A stretch of DNA of 64,000 bases, taken from NCBI GenBank assembly GCA_937880705.1, contig CALGRZ010000068.1, forward strand, positions 73,374-137,373, given 5' to 3'. Source of the DNA: an uncultured Alistipes sp. (GTDB lineage Bacteria > Bacteroidota > Bacteroidia > Bacteroidales > Rikenellaceae). How positions within the stretch are numbered: position 1 is the stretch's first letter; every line of letters starts with the position of its first letter. Below the pieces are notes generated by a model. The model saw nothing but the letters and a program-made list of their open reading frames with translations, was not told where the DNA came from and made no database searches. The translations under genes and the position numbers were made by a program. Positions 35,956 to 45,077 of this stretch are shown piece by piece.

Positions 35956-36113
35956 GTTGCGTTGTATTGAGTATAGAGAGATAATATAAATAGTGTACCA
36001 CGGCACACTGCCACGGCTTACAATCTACAAAGATAGAAATATTTTTTACAAACAACGAAAAGTCGACAAGCAAAAGATGTATCGTCGCACACCAGAGGGT
36101 TGACCTATAATAA

Positions 36114-38414
36114 ATGGGGGTTGTAAAATCGCACGCTAAACTCTATCTTTGTGGCGTGAAAGCACTCATTGCAACATTGGCCCTGCTCGCAGCCGAACCC
36201 ACACAGCCCATTGAGCCCGTAGACACCCTCCTGCATATTGAGAGGGTGGAGATCACCGCATCGCTCAAGCACGACGACCTGCGCCAAGCACCCATAAGTG
36301 CCACCATCATGCCGATGCACGCAATCGAGGAGCGCGGCGTAACCTCGCTGAAGGATATCTCGCTCATCGCCCCCAACTACTACCAACCGGACTACGGCTC
36401 GTCGATAACCTCGTCGATATATGTCCGAGGCTTCGGCTCGCGCATAGATCAGCCCGTGGTGGGTGTCACCGTTGACGACATACCGCTAATGAACAAGAAT
36501 GGCTACGACTTCGACTTCTACGACATTCGCCGTGTGGAGATGTTGCGTGGCCCACAGGGTACACTCTATGGCCGTAACACATCGGGCGGAGTGATCGAGA
36601 TTGCAACCCTCTCGCCCCTCGACTGGCAGGGTCTGCGCCTTATGGCCGAGTATGCCACCGTAAGCTCTGCCCGCGCCTCGTTAGGATACTATGCGGCACC
36701 GCGCAAGGGGCTCGGAGTATCGCTCACGGCGGGCTACAACCACAACGGAGGCTATTGGCGCAACACCTACACCGACCGAATGGCCGACCGTGGCGACAGC
36801 GGCTCGGCACGTCTGCGCGTGCAGTGGTCAGGTCGCGGAGGCTGGAGCCTCGACAACAGCCTTACGGCAAGCTACACCAACGAGGGTGGCTACGCCTACC
36901 ACCACTACAATCCCGCAACCAACGAGTACGCACCTGTGGCCTACAACGACCCATCGGGCTATGAGCGACTGCTCGTCCAGGAGGGCCTCGTGGCCAAGTG
37001 GCGAGGCGACAAGGTGCAGCTATCCATGGCTACGGGCTACAACTACCTCGACGACAAGATGACTCTCGATCAGGACTTCACGCCACGCTCGATGTTTACC
37101 CTTAAGCAGATGCAGCGCGAGCACTCACTGACCGAAGAGATAGTCATACGCAACACCGATCGCGATGCACGCTGGCAGTGGCTAACAGGAGCCTTCCTCT
37201 TTGCCAAGTGGCTTGATATGTCATCACCAGTAACATTCAAGCGCGACGGCATTGACGACCTAATACTTAAAAATGCCAACCACGGCATCACCTCGAGCGG
37301 CATCTTCCCCGAGGGCACAGCCATAGAGATAGACACGGACGAGTTCCTCATTGCGAGCGACTTTAACATCCCTACCTACGGCATCGCTTTATATCATCAG
37401 TCGACCGTAGAGCTGGGTCGCTGGCTGCTCACGGCAGGCCTGCGCCTCGACTTCGAGCACACGGCAATGCACTACAACTCGCACGGCACAATACCCTACC
37501 GCTTCAACTACACGATGACGGAGTTCAAGCCTCTGTACACGGAGTTTCGCGGTCACGACAAGCAGAGTTTCTTCGAGTTGCTGCCCAAGCTTGCAGCCGA
37601 ATACCGCACCGCGTGTGGCACCATCTATGCTACCATCACACGGGGTTACAAGGCGGGAGGCTTCAACACACAGATATTTTCGGATATCCTCCAGGTGAAG
37701 ATGATGAACGGCATGATGGATGACCTCGGCCTAAAGCTCGACAGCTCGGGAACAACGACGAGCTACGACACCGCCTCGGCCACGCGATACAAGCCCGAGA
37801 AGAGCTGGAACTTCGAGATAGGCACACACCTTGCACCTGTGCAGGGCCTCACGCTCGATGGTGCGATATACCTTATCGAATGCTACGACCAGCAGGTGAC
37901 CATACTTCCGCAGGGCAACAGCACAGGGCGCATGATGAGCAATGCCGCGCGTGCTCGCAGCTATGGCGCGGAGCTTACGGCAGAGTACCGCTACAAGGGT
38001 CTTATGGTGCGTGGCGACTATGGCTACACCAATGCCCGCTTTAGAGAGTACAACGACGGGCAAGCAGAGTATGCCGGCAACTACCTGCCCTACGCCCCAC
38101 AGCATACCGCCTCGGTGGTCGCTGCATACTCATGGTCGCTCAACAACAAGAAGCTGCACAGCATCTCGATCATGGCCGATTGGCGTGGCGTAGGCCCCAT
38201 ATATTGGAACGAGGCCAACACACTCCGTCAGGGCTTCTACTCGCTGGTTGGTCTGCAACTGATGCTGCGCATGAGCCACTGCACCCTCACATTGTGGGGT
38301 CGCAACCTTACCAACACCGACTACGACACCTTCTACTTCAAGTCCGTAGGCGAGGAGTTCTTCTCAAAGGGAACACCACTGCACTGCGGCATACGTCTAA
38401 ACGTAAATATATAA
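36114..38414 (+). CDS. TonB-dependent outer-membrane receptor
   Basis: Up to 766 aa. The plug domain starts after the signal peptide (HIERVEITASLK as TonB box region; SSIYVRGFGSRIDQPVVGVTVDD; EMLRGPQGTLYGRNTSGGVIEI). A 22-strand barrel follows, ending GIRLNVNI. It is the short siderophore/vitamin type, not a SusC. The start is unsure: ATG at 36114 gives MGVVKSHAK before the hydrophobic core. However, a -33/-7 promoter (36121-36151) overlaps it, which would favour the in-frame GTG at 36156 (VKALIATLALLAA). The next gene encodes a lipoprotein 13 bp downstream. Substrate unknown. Confidence 0.88.
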   Translation: MGVVKSHAKLYLCGVKALIATLALLAAEPTQPIEPVDTLLHIERVEITASLKHDDLRQAPISATIMPMHAIEERGVTSLKDISLIAPNYYQPDYGSSITSSIYVRGFGSRIDQPVVGVTVDDIPLMNKNGYDFDFYDIRRVEMLRGPQGTLYGRNTSGGVIEIATLSPLDWQGLRLMAEYATVSSARASLGYYAAPRKGLGVSLTAGYNHNGGYWRNTYTDRMADRGDSGSARLRVQWSGRGGWSLDNSLTASYTNEGGYAYHHYNPATNEYAPVAYNDPSGYERLLVQEGLVAKWRGDKVQLSMATGYNYLDDKMTLDQDFTPRSMFTLKQMQREHSLTEEIVIRNTDRDARWQWLTGAFLFAKWLDMSSPVTFKRDGIDDLILKNANHGITSSGIFPEGTAIEIDTDEFLIASDFNIPTYGIALYHQSTVELGRWLLTAGLRLDFEHTAMHYNSHGTIPYRFNYTMTEFKPLYTEFRGHDKQSFFELLPKLAAEYRTACGTIYATITRGYKAGGFNTQIFSDILQVKMMNGMMDDLGLKLDSSGTTTSYDTASATRYKPEKSWNFEIGTHLAPVQGLTLDGAIYLIECYDQQVTILPQGNSTGRMMSNAARARSYGAELTAEYRYKGLMVRGDYGYTNARFREYNDGQAEYAGNYLPYAPQHTASVVAAYSWSLNNKKLHSISIMADWRGVGPIYWNEANTLRQGFYSLVGLQLMLRMSHCTLTLWGRNLTNTDYDTFYFKSVGEEFFSKGTPLHCGIRLNVNI
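36121..36151 (+). promoter_or_regulatory. Possible promoter inside the 5' end of the TonB-receptor frame
   Basis: TTG (36121-36123), 20-nt spacer, TATCTTTG (36144-36151). If used, transcription would begin near the GTG at 36156, giving a nearly leaderless mRNA; otherwise the match is accidental. Confidence 0.45.
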
Positions 38415-38427
38415 CACATAATAAATT

Positions 38428-38880
38428 ATGAAGATAAGAAACATCATCTACGCCCTACTATGCGGCGTGCTATTGATCTCATGTGAGAATGGCGAGAATA
38501 ACGAGCTTCCGCCAAAGCCCATCGAAAAGCAGTGCTACAACGGCACGATGACGGTGGATCAGAACGACGGCTCATTCTACACACGCGAAGATGTCGAGGT
38601 CGATTACGAGATTAAGGATGGAGTGCTCAACTTCGTCATGTACAAGGTTAAGTTTGCTCAAGGCATGCCTCTGACACTCGACATGGTTGTCGAGGGGGTA
38701 ACCTATAGCGAGAGCCCCGAGGGCTACACCCTCACAGGTGACGGCATCGTACCCTACGCCATGGGCGGGCCCTTCGAGAAGTACACAATAACCTCGCTCC
38801 AGGGCAGCATCACCGAGAGCCGCTTCAGCCTCTCGTTCAACTGCGGAGAGTACCCCGTAACCTACGAGGGCAGCCGATAG
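38428..38880 (+). CDS. Small lipoprotein, calycin-like
   Basis: 150 aa; signal peptide and lipobox LLISC (Cys19). The mature beta-rich sequence (CYNGTMTVDQNDGSFYTREDVEV...YTITSLQGSITESRFSLSFNCGEYPVTYEG) fits the Bacteroidetes calycin-like lipoprotein group as I recall it. It starts 13 bp after the TonB receptor, so it may be its surface partner for ligand capture. A strong terminator follows. Confidence 0.72.
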   Translation: MKIRNIIYALLCGVLLISCENGENNELPPKPIEKQCYNGTMTVDQNDGSFYTREDVEVDYEIKDGVLNFVMYKVKFAQGMPLTLDMVVEGVTYSESPEGYTLTGDGIVPYAMGGPFEKYTITSLQGSITESRFSLSFNCGEYPVTYEGSR

Positions 38881-38900
38881 GTCACGGCAAGCACAACGAA

Positions 38901-38979
38901 ATAGGGCTGAATAGGGAGGCCGCTGATGTCTATTCACAGACAACCGACTCTCCCTATTCAGCCCTATCTTTTTTTTTCG
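38901..38979 (+). terminator. Long-stem terminator built from 10-bp repeat units
   Basis: Perfect 18-bp arms (38901-38918 with 38950-38967), 31-nt loop, then CTTTTTTTTT. Each arm reads as two copies of a unit like ATAGGGCTGA, the same 10-bp unit that forms the array at 46071-46228. Confidence 0.85.
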
Positions 38980-38990
38980 ATCCCTATCGC

Positions 38991-40151
38991 CTACTTAAGC
39001 ACGGCCTCCACCAGAGCCTCAAGAGCAGGCTTATCCGAAGGCTTCATGCGAGAGAGGATGGTCACCATAGGCTCTACAACCTCCACGTCGCGACACTTGT
39101 CGATTATGGCGCGCATAGCCTTACCTGCCGAGGGTGCCCACGAACCATTCTCGATGATGGCCACACGTCGCTTTGTATAGTTCTTAATGGCCAGGTGGTA
39201 CAAGAAATCATGCATGGGCGGGAAGACATCGGCATCGTATGAGGCCGCAGCCACCACCAAGCGACCATAGCGGAAGGCATCCTCGACAGCCTCGGCCATA
39301 TCCTCGCGTGCCAAGTCGGTCACGGTCACCTTTGCGCCACGCTCACGCAACATCTCGGCCACGGTGAGTGCCACCTCGCGAGTATTGCCATGTATCGAGG
39401 CATAGGCTACCAGCACACCCTCCTCCTCGGGTTCATACTTGCTCCATGTGTCATAAAGGCCGATGTAGTAGCCCAAGTTCTCGGTGAGGACAGGGCCATG
39501 CAAAGGACAGATAATGGCGATGTCGAGCGTAGCAGCCTTCTTTAGGAGTGCCTGCACGGGCGCACCATACTTACCACAGATATTGAAGTAGTATCGACGT
39601 GCCTCACTCGCCCACTCCTCGTCAACCGACAGAGCACCAAACTTACCGAAGCCGTCAGCCGAGAAGAGCACGCGCTCCTTGTCGTCGTAGCTAACCATAA
39701 CCTCGGGCCAGTGCACCATAGGAGCCATCACAAAGTGCAGCTTGTGGCTACCCAGGTCGAGGCTATCGCCCTCCTTCACAGCAATAGTGCGACCCTCGAG
39801 CTCAACATCAAAGAAGAACTGGGGCAACATCTTCACCGCCTTATCCGATGCCACAACGCGCATCTCGGGATAACGCACCAAGGCGCGACCGATGGTACCT
39901 GCATGGTCGGGCTCAAGGTGTTGCACAACGAGGTAGTCGGGTTTGCGACCGGCCAGAGCCTTATCAAGGTTATCAAGCCACTCGTCACCCTTACGACTAT
40001 CTACCGTGTCCATCACCGCGATACGCTCATCGACAACGAGGTAAGAGTTATACGAAACACCATTGGGGACAACATACTGGCTCTCGAAGAGGTCGATATC
40101 CAGATCATCGACACCAATGTATATAATACTATCAGTTACATTCTTAATCAT
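38991..40151 (-). CDS. FprA-family A-type flavodiiron protein
   Basis: Reduces O2 to water and/or NO to N2O, protecting anaerobes. 386 aa from MIKNVTDSIIYIG. The metallo-beta-lactamase domain carries HLEPDHAG with diiron ligands His78, Glu80, Asp82 and His83, plus PMVHWPEVM and CPLHGPVL. The C-terminal flavodoxin domain (about 250-386) has the FMN loop SIHGNTREVA. There is no rubredoxin extension. The frame continues to 40211 but the family N-terminus and the AT-rich promoter zone support 40151. Monocistronic. Confidence 0.93.
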   Translation of the reverse strand: MIKNVTDSIIYIGVDDLDIDLFESQYVVPNGVSYNSYLVVDERIAVMDTVDSRKGDEWLDNLDKALAGRKPDYLVVQHLEPDHAGTIGRALVRYPEMRVVASDKAVKMLPQFFFDVELEGRTIAVKEGDSLDLGSHKLHFVMAPMVHWPEVMVSYDDKERVLFSADGFGKFGALSVDEEWASEARRYYFNICGKYGAPVQALLKKAATLDIAIICPLHGPVLTENLGYYIGLYDTWSKYEPEEEGVLVAYASIHGNTREVALTVAEMLRERGAKVTVTDLAREDMAEAVEDAFRYGRLVVAAASYDADVFPPMHDFLYHLAIKNYTKRRVAIIENGSWAPSAGKAMRAIIDKCRDVEVVEPMVTILSRMKPSDKPALEALVEAVLK

Positions 40152-40317
40152 ACGTTTATCAGAAGTTTTAGGTTTATTCTGCAAATATCTAAAAAAACAA
40201 CGTATTATCAAAATTTTTGAACACTTTTTTGTATCTTTGGCACCATAATATCACCTATTATAAGGCAACCGCACGTAATAAAGTGATTGCCAAGAAGCAG
40301 AAACAAAAACTTTTTTA

Positions 40318-40325
40318 TACTTTTG
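40318..40325 (+). promoter_or_regulatory. -7 box (TActTTTG) upstream of the metal-binding lipoprotein gene
   Basis: TACTTTTG lies 26 nt before the ATG at 40352. A second box, TATCTTTG at 40232-40239, lies further upstream with TTTG 12 nt before it. Either or both may be used; no Zur-like palindrome was recognised between them. Confidence 0.5.
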
Positions 40326-40351
40326 TCAACCAAAAAAAGAGACATACAACG

Positions 40352-41203
40352 ATGTTAAAGAGAACAAGAACTATACTTATCCTCGCCGCAACCATCCTCG
40401 CAGTCGGCTGCAGCCGCAGCACCGCCCCTACGGAGCCTACAATATGGGTGACCATCACACCCCTTAAGGCTCTTGCCGAGGAGCTAACGATGGGAGACTT
40501 TAGGGTGGAGTGTCTCGTGCCGGCAGGTGCCAGCCCCGAGAGCTTCGAGCCGACAGCCCGCCAGATAGCCTCGCTCAACGATGCAGAGTTGCTCTTTAGC
40601 GTAGGTCTTATAGAGTTCGAGCACGGCCTGACGGCGAACATCTCCGACGACCGTCTTATCAACCTCTCGGAGGGCATAACCACCCTTGAGGGCAGCTGCT
40701 CGCACCACCACGGCCACCACAGCCATGGTGTAGACCCGCACATCTGGACTGCACCCCGCACCCTGGGGCAGATGGTTGACAACATGCACCGTGCGCTGAA
40801 GCAACGCTACCCCGACTCTGTGAAGTACGACACCGCAGCCAACAGACTCCTTGAGCGCATCGACAGCCTCGACAGCTACTGCCGAACATGCATCGACAGC
40901 TCCAAGCTGCGTGCCATGATGATATACCACCCCGCCTACACCTACTACGCCCACGACTACCATATCGACCAGATAGCCATCGAGCACGACGGCAAGGAGC
41001 CCACGCCAAAACGTCTTAAATCGCTCATTGCCACAGCACAACGCCTCGGCATTGGCCACATCCTGCTTCAGGCGCAATATAGCGAGGACAAGGTACGTTC
41101 GTTGGCTCGCGAGTGCAACGCCGAGATTATCGTCGTTGACCCTCTGGCCGAGGATATCATAGCCGAGATCGAGCGTGTAACCAACATAATATGCGGCAAG
41201 TAA
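40352..41203 (+). CDS. znuA: Metal (zinc-type) ABC transporter substrate-binding lipoprotein
   Basis: Cluster A-I metal-binding protein, 283 aa, lipobox LAVGC. Seen: WVTITPLKALAEELTMGDFRVE, VPAGASPESFEPTARQ (the usual metal His after SP is Glu, an exchange I believe occurs in Bacteroidetes members), LFSVGLIEFEH, a His-rich loop SHHHGHHSHGVDPHIW typical of zinc proteins, and YHPAYTYYAHDY. Its TAA overlaps the ATG of the ATPase gene (TAATG). No permease gene is adjacent. Zinc is the likely ion, inferred from the His loop. Confidence 0.85.
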   Translation: MLKRTRTILILAATILAVGCSRSTAPTEPTIWVTITPLKALAEELTMGDFRVECLVPAGASPESFEPTARQIASLNDAELLFSVGLIEFEHGLTANISDDRLINLSEGITTLEGSCSHHHGHHSHGVDPHIWTAPRTLGQMVDNMHRALKQRYPDSVKYDTAANRLLERIDSLDSYCRTCIDSSKLRAMMIYHPAYTYYAHDYHIDQIAIEHDGKEPTPKRLKSLIATAQRLGIGHILLQAQYSEDKVRSLARECNAEIIVVDPLAEDIIAEIERVTNIICGK

Positions 41204-41973
41204 TGAGACAGACCATACTCACCATCCGCGACCTTGGCGTACGTTACGACAACCTCACCGCCCTCGAGCATGTCGACCTCGAGGTCTATGCCGATGACTT
41301 CATCGGTGTCATAGGCCCCAACGGAGGTGGCAAGAGTTCGCTTGTCAAGGCCATCATGGGCATCGTACCACATAGTGGCAGTGTCATCCTCTCCGAGGAG
41401 CTCATGCGCAACGGCCGCCCCCACATAGGCTACCTACCACAACTATCGACCTTCGACCGATCGTTTCCGATCTCCGTAGGCGAGGTTGTGATGTCGGGCT
41501 TGCAAGGCGAGAGGGGGCTCTTTGGTCGCTACGGCAGAAGAGATAGAGAGCGTGTCGATGAGCTGCTGCGCCTCGCCTCACTCTCGGAGCTTGCATCACG
41601 CCCCATAGGCGAGCTGTCGGGTGGTCAGCTACAGAGGGTCATGCTCTGCCGTGCCATCATCAGCGAGCCACGTCTGTTAATACTTGACGAGCCTACCAAC
41701 TTCGTAGACAACCGCTTCGAGAATGAGCTTTACAACCTCCTGCACCACCTCTCGGAGCGCATGGCCATCATCATGGTGTCGCACGACATAGGCACCATCT
41801 CGAGTGTCGTTCGCAGCATCGTCTGTGTCAACGGCCATGTACACCGCCACGACTCCAACATAATCACCGAGGAGCAGTTGCGCAACTACGACTGCCCTAT
41901 ACAGCTGATCTCGCATGGCGAGGTGCCCCACACCGTACTTGGCGAGCATCACCACTGCCCACACTGCAAGTAG
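41203..41973 (+). CDS. znuC: Metal ABC transporter ATP-binding protein (ZnuC-like)
   Basis: 256 aa ABC ATPase: Walker A GPNGGGKSS, signature LSGGQLQR, Walker B LLILDEPT with the D-loop VDN, switch His in VSHDIG. Closest in type to ZnuC/MntB proteins. The C-terminus carries His/Cys-rich EHHHCPHCK, possibly metal-binding. I start at the ATG overlapping the upstream stop (41203); an ATG at 41191 is four codons earlier. The membrane permease is missing from this operon, which ends at a terminator. Confidence 0.87.
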   Translation: MRQTILTIRDLGVRYDNLTALEHVDLEVYADDFIGVIGPNGGGKSSLVKAIMGIVPHSGSVILSEELMRNGRPHIGYLPQLSTFDRSFPISVGEVVMSGLQGERGLFGRYGRRDRERVDELLRLASLSELASRPIGELSGGQLQRVMLCRAIISEPRLLILDEPTNFVDNRFENELYNLLHHLSERMAIIMVSHDIGTISSVVRSIVCVNGHVHRHDSNIITEEQLRNYDCPIQLISHGEVPHTVLGEHHHCPHCK

Positions 41974-41996
41974 ATCATCGATTATTCACATCAATA

Positions 41997-42033
41997 GCAA
42001 AGGGTCGGCTACTCTAAGTAACCGACCCTTTGC
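41997..42033. terminator. Bidirectional terminator between znuC and the M23 peptidase gene
   Basis: 16-bp stem with one mismatch (arms 41997-42012 and 42018-42033), 5-nt loop, between convergent genes. Confidence 0.82.
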
Positions 42034-42051
42034 CGTTTCCAATCGCATCAT

Positions 42052-43086
42052 CTATCGCACTCGCAGACGTCGACCGATACGCAGTATCGTTGTCGACTTA
42101 ATGCCGTTGAGCTGGCAGATGCGTGTCACCGTAGTGCCATACTTACGCGCTATGGCACCCAGCGTATCACCCGAACGTATGGTGTGATACTTGATAGCCT
42201 CGGCAGCCTTACGCTCGGCCTCCTCCTGCTTCTCGGCCTCGATCTCATCGTCGAAGTTCTGCTCAAACTTCGAGTATATGCTGTAATAACGACGCTTCAG
42301 CAGCAGCTCGCTACGTCGCAGATCACCCGTCGAGAAGTCCACAATGCGCTCGGGATCAAACGATTGTCCCTTATATCGTGTCTCAAAGTGGAGGTGAGGG
42401 CCTGTGCTTCGGCCGGTACTGCCTCCCTGACCTATCTGTTGACCTGCCACCACCCAGTCACCAACCTCGACATCACGTCGCGAGAGGTGGGCATAGTAGG
42501 TCTCCAGACCATTGTTGTGACGTATGATGACCAAGTTACCATAGTTGCCCGAAGCCTTCGAGAAGCGCACCTTACCATCGAATACGGCATATATGGGATC
42601 GCCCGTCTTAAGCGCGATATCTATACCCTGATGGGGGCGGCCACGTCGCGGGCCATAGCGCGATGTTATCTTACCACCGATATAGGGGTAGTGGTAGCTG
42701 CCCAGCGAGTCCACAAGCTGGATAACCAGAGCCTCTGGCAGATCTTCGGTCTTAACATCGTTGTAGACTATCGTAGCATCTGTCTTCCAATACTCTTCAA
42801 AGACTTTGTCGTCATTTTTGTAGTCTTCAGCCAGCACATAACGCCAGGTATTGTTGTTGAACAGCACAACCTTCAGTGCGGGATTCTCAGTGGCAAGGGT
42901 ATCTATGACCGTCTCCTTACCCAACGTAGGCACCGGGCGCACAGGCACAGCAGGTGGCAGTGTTATCTTGGCCACCGTGTCACGCTTCACCGTATCGGCA
43001 GCCTGCACAGCCGTAGTATCTGCTTGGGCCACAGCCACAACAGCCGACATGGCAACCAAGCACAGAGTTAAAACAAATCTCTTCAT
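42052..43086 (-). CDS. M23 family metallopeptidase with C-terminal LysM domain
   Basis: 344-aa periplasmic peptidoglycan endopeptidase or amidase activator. Signal peptide MKRFVLTLCLVAMSAVVAVAQ. The M23 domain has zinc ligands in HQGIDIAL and HLHFE plus THxH-region YYAHLSRRD, all intact, so likely catalytic. A charged segment (EIEAEKQEEAERKAAEA) links to LysM (HTIRSGDTLGAIARKYGTTV...). Last gene of the yicC-gmk-nadD-DUF3109 run, 3 bp after the previous stop. Confidence 0.92.
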   Translation of the reverse strand: MKRFVLTLCLVAMSAVVAVAQADTTAVQAADTVKRDTVAKITLPPAVPVRPVPTLGKETVIDTLATENPALKVVLFNNNTWRYVLAEDYKNDDKVFEEYWKTDATIVYNDVKTEDLPEALVIQLVDSLGSYHYPYIGGKITSRYGPRRGRPHQGIDIALKTGDPIYAVFDGKVRFSKASGNYGNLVIIRHNNGLETYYAHLSRRDVEVGDWVVAGQQIGQGGSTGRSTGPHLHFETRYKGQSFDPERIVDFSTGDLRRSELLLKRRYYSIYSKFEQNFDDEIEAEKQEEAERKAAEAIKYHTIRSGDTLGAIARKYGTTVTRICQLNGIKSTTILRIGRRLRVR

Positions 43087-43089
43087 ATC

Positions 43090-43671
43090 TTATCTTTCAA
43101 TTTCACTCTTTAGCATCTCCTCGGCCAGCTCCATCTGTCGATAGAACTCCTCGCCAAAGGCTCTTATAATGGGCTCCTTCAAGCCACGGTATACCGGCAG
43201 ACCGAGCCTCTTGCCACACTCGCGCGCCGAGCTGCACACAGCCCAACGATGGTAGTTCAAGCCTGCCGAGCCATTCCTGAAACGAGTCACACGAATGGGA
43301 TAGAGGTGGCACGACAACGGCTTGATAAACGAGCACTTACCCTCGCGATAGGCCCTCTCGATGGCACAGAAGGTGATACCATCCTCCTCGAAGGCGTATG
43401 CACACGCAGCGTTGTCCACCAGAGGTGTTGTATAGTCACCATCGGTATCCACAACCATAAAGCCCTGCTCCTCGACAGCTCGACGACCCTCCTCGGTCAT
43501 GTAGGGCGAGTAGTTATCCCACTCCTCCTCGAGGATATCCACCTCCTCAATATCGAGGGGTGCTCCCGAGTCACCCTCTACACAGCAGATGCCCTTGCAC
43601 TGCTTCAGATCACAGGCAAAGCCCTCTCGCAGCAGGTCGAGGCTCACAATCTTATCATCAATCTCAATCAT
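43090..43671 (-). CDS. DUF3109 family cysteine-rich protein
   Basis: 193 aa, cytoplasmic. Cys pattern FACDLKQCKGICCVEGDSGAPL at residues 18-40 and later CAYAF, CAIE, CSFIKPLSCHLYPIR, CSSARECG matches DUF3109, a YkgJ-related family believed to bind a metal or Fe-S cluster. Function unknown. It lies between nadD (12 bp) and the M23 peptidase (3 bp) in one operon. Confidence 0.88.
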   Translation of the reverse strand: MIEIDDKIVSLDLLREGFACDLKQCKGICCVEGDSGAPLDIEEVDILEEEWDNYSPYMTEEGRRAVEEQGFMVVDTDGDYTTPLVDNAACAYAFEEDGITFCAIERAYREGKCSFIKPLSCHLYPIRVTRFRNGSAGLNYHRWAVCSSARECGKRLGLPVYRGLKEPIIRAFGEEFYRQMELAEEMLKSEIER

Positions 43672-43683
43672 CGATGGTGCTGT

Positions 43684-44508
43684 TTAGGGGTTGTAAATAT
43701 CCTTATAGCGGAAGGCGAGAATCTCATAAACCATATCGTGGAACTGCTCCGCCTCGGTATTTTCGGGGTCGAGCTTGCGAGCACGGTTGAAGTCGTTGAT
43801 GGCACTACCCCACTCGTTACGGCGGAAGAAGCACTTACCACGCTCCACATAGAGCTGCGCACGGTCGGGAGCCGCCTCGATCATGGCATTTAGCCTTACG
43901 ATACTACCCTCGAGTGTCCACAGCTGATTATCAACGATATACTTGGCCACCGACGGCGACACCATCTTCGATATATCCTCCTTGCGCTCTGCACGACCAC
44001 GCACCTCGGTTGACGAGAACTCATGGTAGGGAGCATCCTCCAGCAATGTCACACGCTCGGCAAACTTCTCCACGGCATATCCCTTGCGCGGATATACATA
44101 TATCTTATACTCGTTGAGTATCCTCTCATAGTCGCGCCACTCGTCGAAGCGCGCCCAGATATCACTGCCCGTGATTATCGAGAACTCCATCTCGTGACCA
44201 TGGTTCTCCTGGAGGTAGTCCAACGTATTGATGGTGTACGAGGGCTTCTCCAGCACAAACTCAACCACCGAAGGCTTAATCTTCTCGGGATACTTTGACT
44301 CGCGACACGCCATCTCCGTCATCTCGTAACGGGCGTACTCGGGAGTCTGCAACACGTCGGTCTTGAAGGGGTTTTGTGGCGATATCACCAACGCCACCTC
44401 ATCGGCCAGGTCGCGCTCGATGGCATATTCGGCCAGTGCGATATGGCCATTATGCACAGGATCGAACGAACCGAAATATAACAACATACGTTTCTTCATA
44501 TCGACCAT
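43684..44508 (-). CDS. nadD: Nicotinate-nucleotide adenylyltransferase NadD with C-terminal TPR extension
   Basis: Makes nicotinate adenine dinucleotide for NAD synthesis. Residues 1-195 contain GSFDPVHNGH (HxGH), ISPQNPFK, TGSDIWARF and the C-terminal SSTEVRGR (ISST-type) signature. About 70 further residues (LNAMIEAAPDRAQLYVERGKCFFRRNEWGSA...) form one to two TPR units not found in most NadD proteins; total 274 aa versus ~190-215. The ATG overlaps the gmk stop (TAATG), so translation is coupled. Codon 4 Met is an alternative start. Confidence 0.92.
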   Translation of the reverse strand: MVDMKKRMLLYFGSFDPVHNGHIALAEYAIERDLADEVALVISPQNPFKTDVLQTPEYARYEMTEMACRESKYPEKIKPSVVEFVLEKPSYTINTLDYLQENHGHEMEFSIITGSDIWARFDEWRDYERILNEYKIYVYPRKGYAVEKFAERVTLLEDAPYHEFSSTEVRGRAERKEDISKMVSPSVAKYIVDNQLWTLEGSIVRLNAMIEAAPDRAQLYVERGKCFFRRNEWGSAINDFNRARKLDPENTEAEQFHDMVYEILAFRYKDIYNP

Positions 44509-45068
44509 TACTTTATGAAGTTATTAATAATTGCCGCAGCCTCCTCGATGGCTACGTCGAGCTTGTCGTTGATGACCGTATGGTCAAACTCCTCGGACTT
44601 CGACAACTCAAACTCGGCCTTGCCTATGCGCTTTACGATGACCTCTTCGCTATCGGTGCCACGGCCACGCAGTCTGCGCTCCAGCTCCTCGATCGAGGGC
44701 GGCATGATAAATATCGAGCATGCGTCATCACCAAACAGTCGCTTGAGGTTGATGCCACCCATCACATCCACATCGAAGAGTATCACGTTACCTTTCGCCC
44801 AGATGCGCTCCATCTCGCTCTTCAGCGTTCCGTAGCACGTTCCCTGGTATACCTCCTCCCACTCGACGAACTCGCCACGCTCCACACGCGCCATAAACTC
44901 ATCGTGCGACAGATAGTAGTAGTCAATGCCATCACGCTCCTCGCCACGCGGCTTGCGCGAGGTGGCCGAAATAGAGAACTCGAAGCACGAGAAACGCTTC
45001 AACAACTCCCTTACTATGGTTGTCTTGCCCGAACCACTCGGCGCAGAGAATATCACCAACTTTCCCAT
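44508..45068 (-). CDS. gmk: Guanylate kinase
   Basis: Phosphorylates GMP to GDP. 186 aa with P-loop SAPSGSGKTT, GMP-binding SRKPRGEERDGIDYYYLS, EEVYQGTCYGT, and LFDVDVMGG, all standard. Preceded by yicC (9 bp) and coupled to nadD. The yicC-gmk-nadD order is common in Bacteroidetes. Confidence 0.97.
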   Translation of the reverse strand: MGKLVIFSAPSGSGKTTIVRELLKRFSCFEFSISATSRKPRGEERDGIDYYYLSHDEFMARVERGEFVEWEEVYQGTCYGTLKSEMERIWAKGNVILFDVDVMGGINLKRLFGDDACSIFIMPPSIEELERRLRGRGTDSEEVIVKRIGKAEFELSKSEEFDHTVINDKLDVAIEEAAAIINNFIK

Positions 45069-45077
45069 AGCTGCAAT

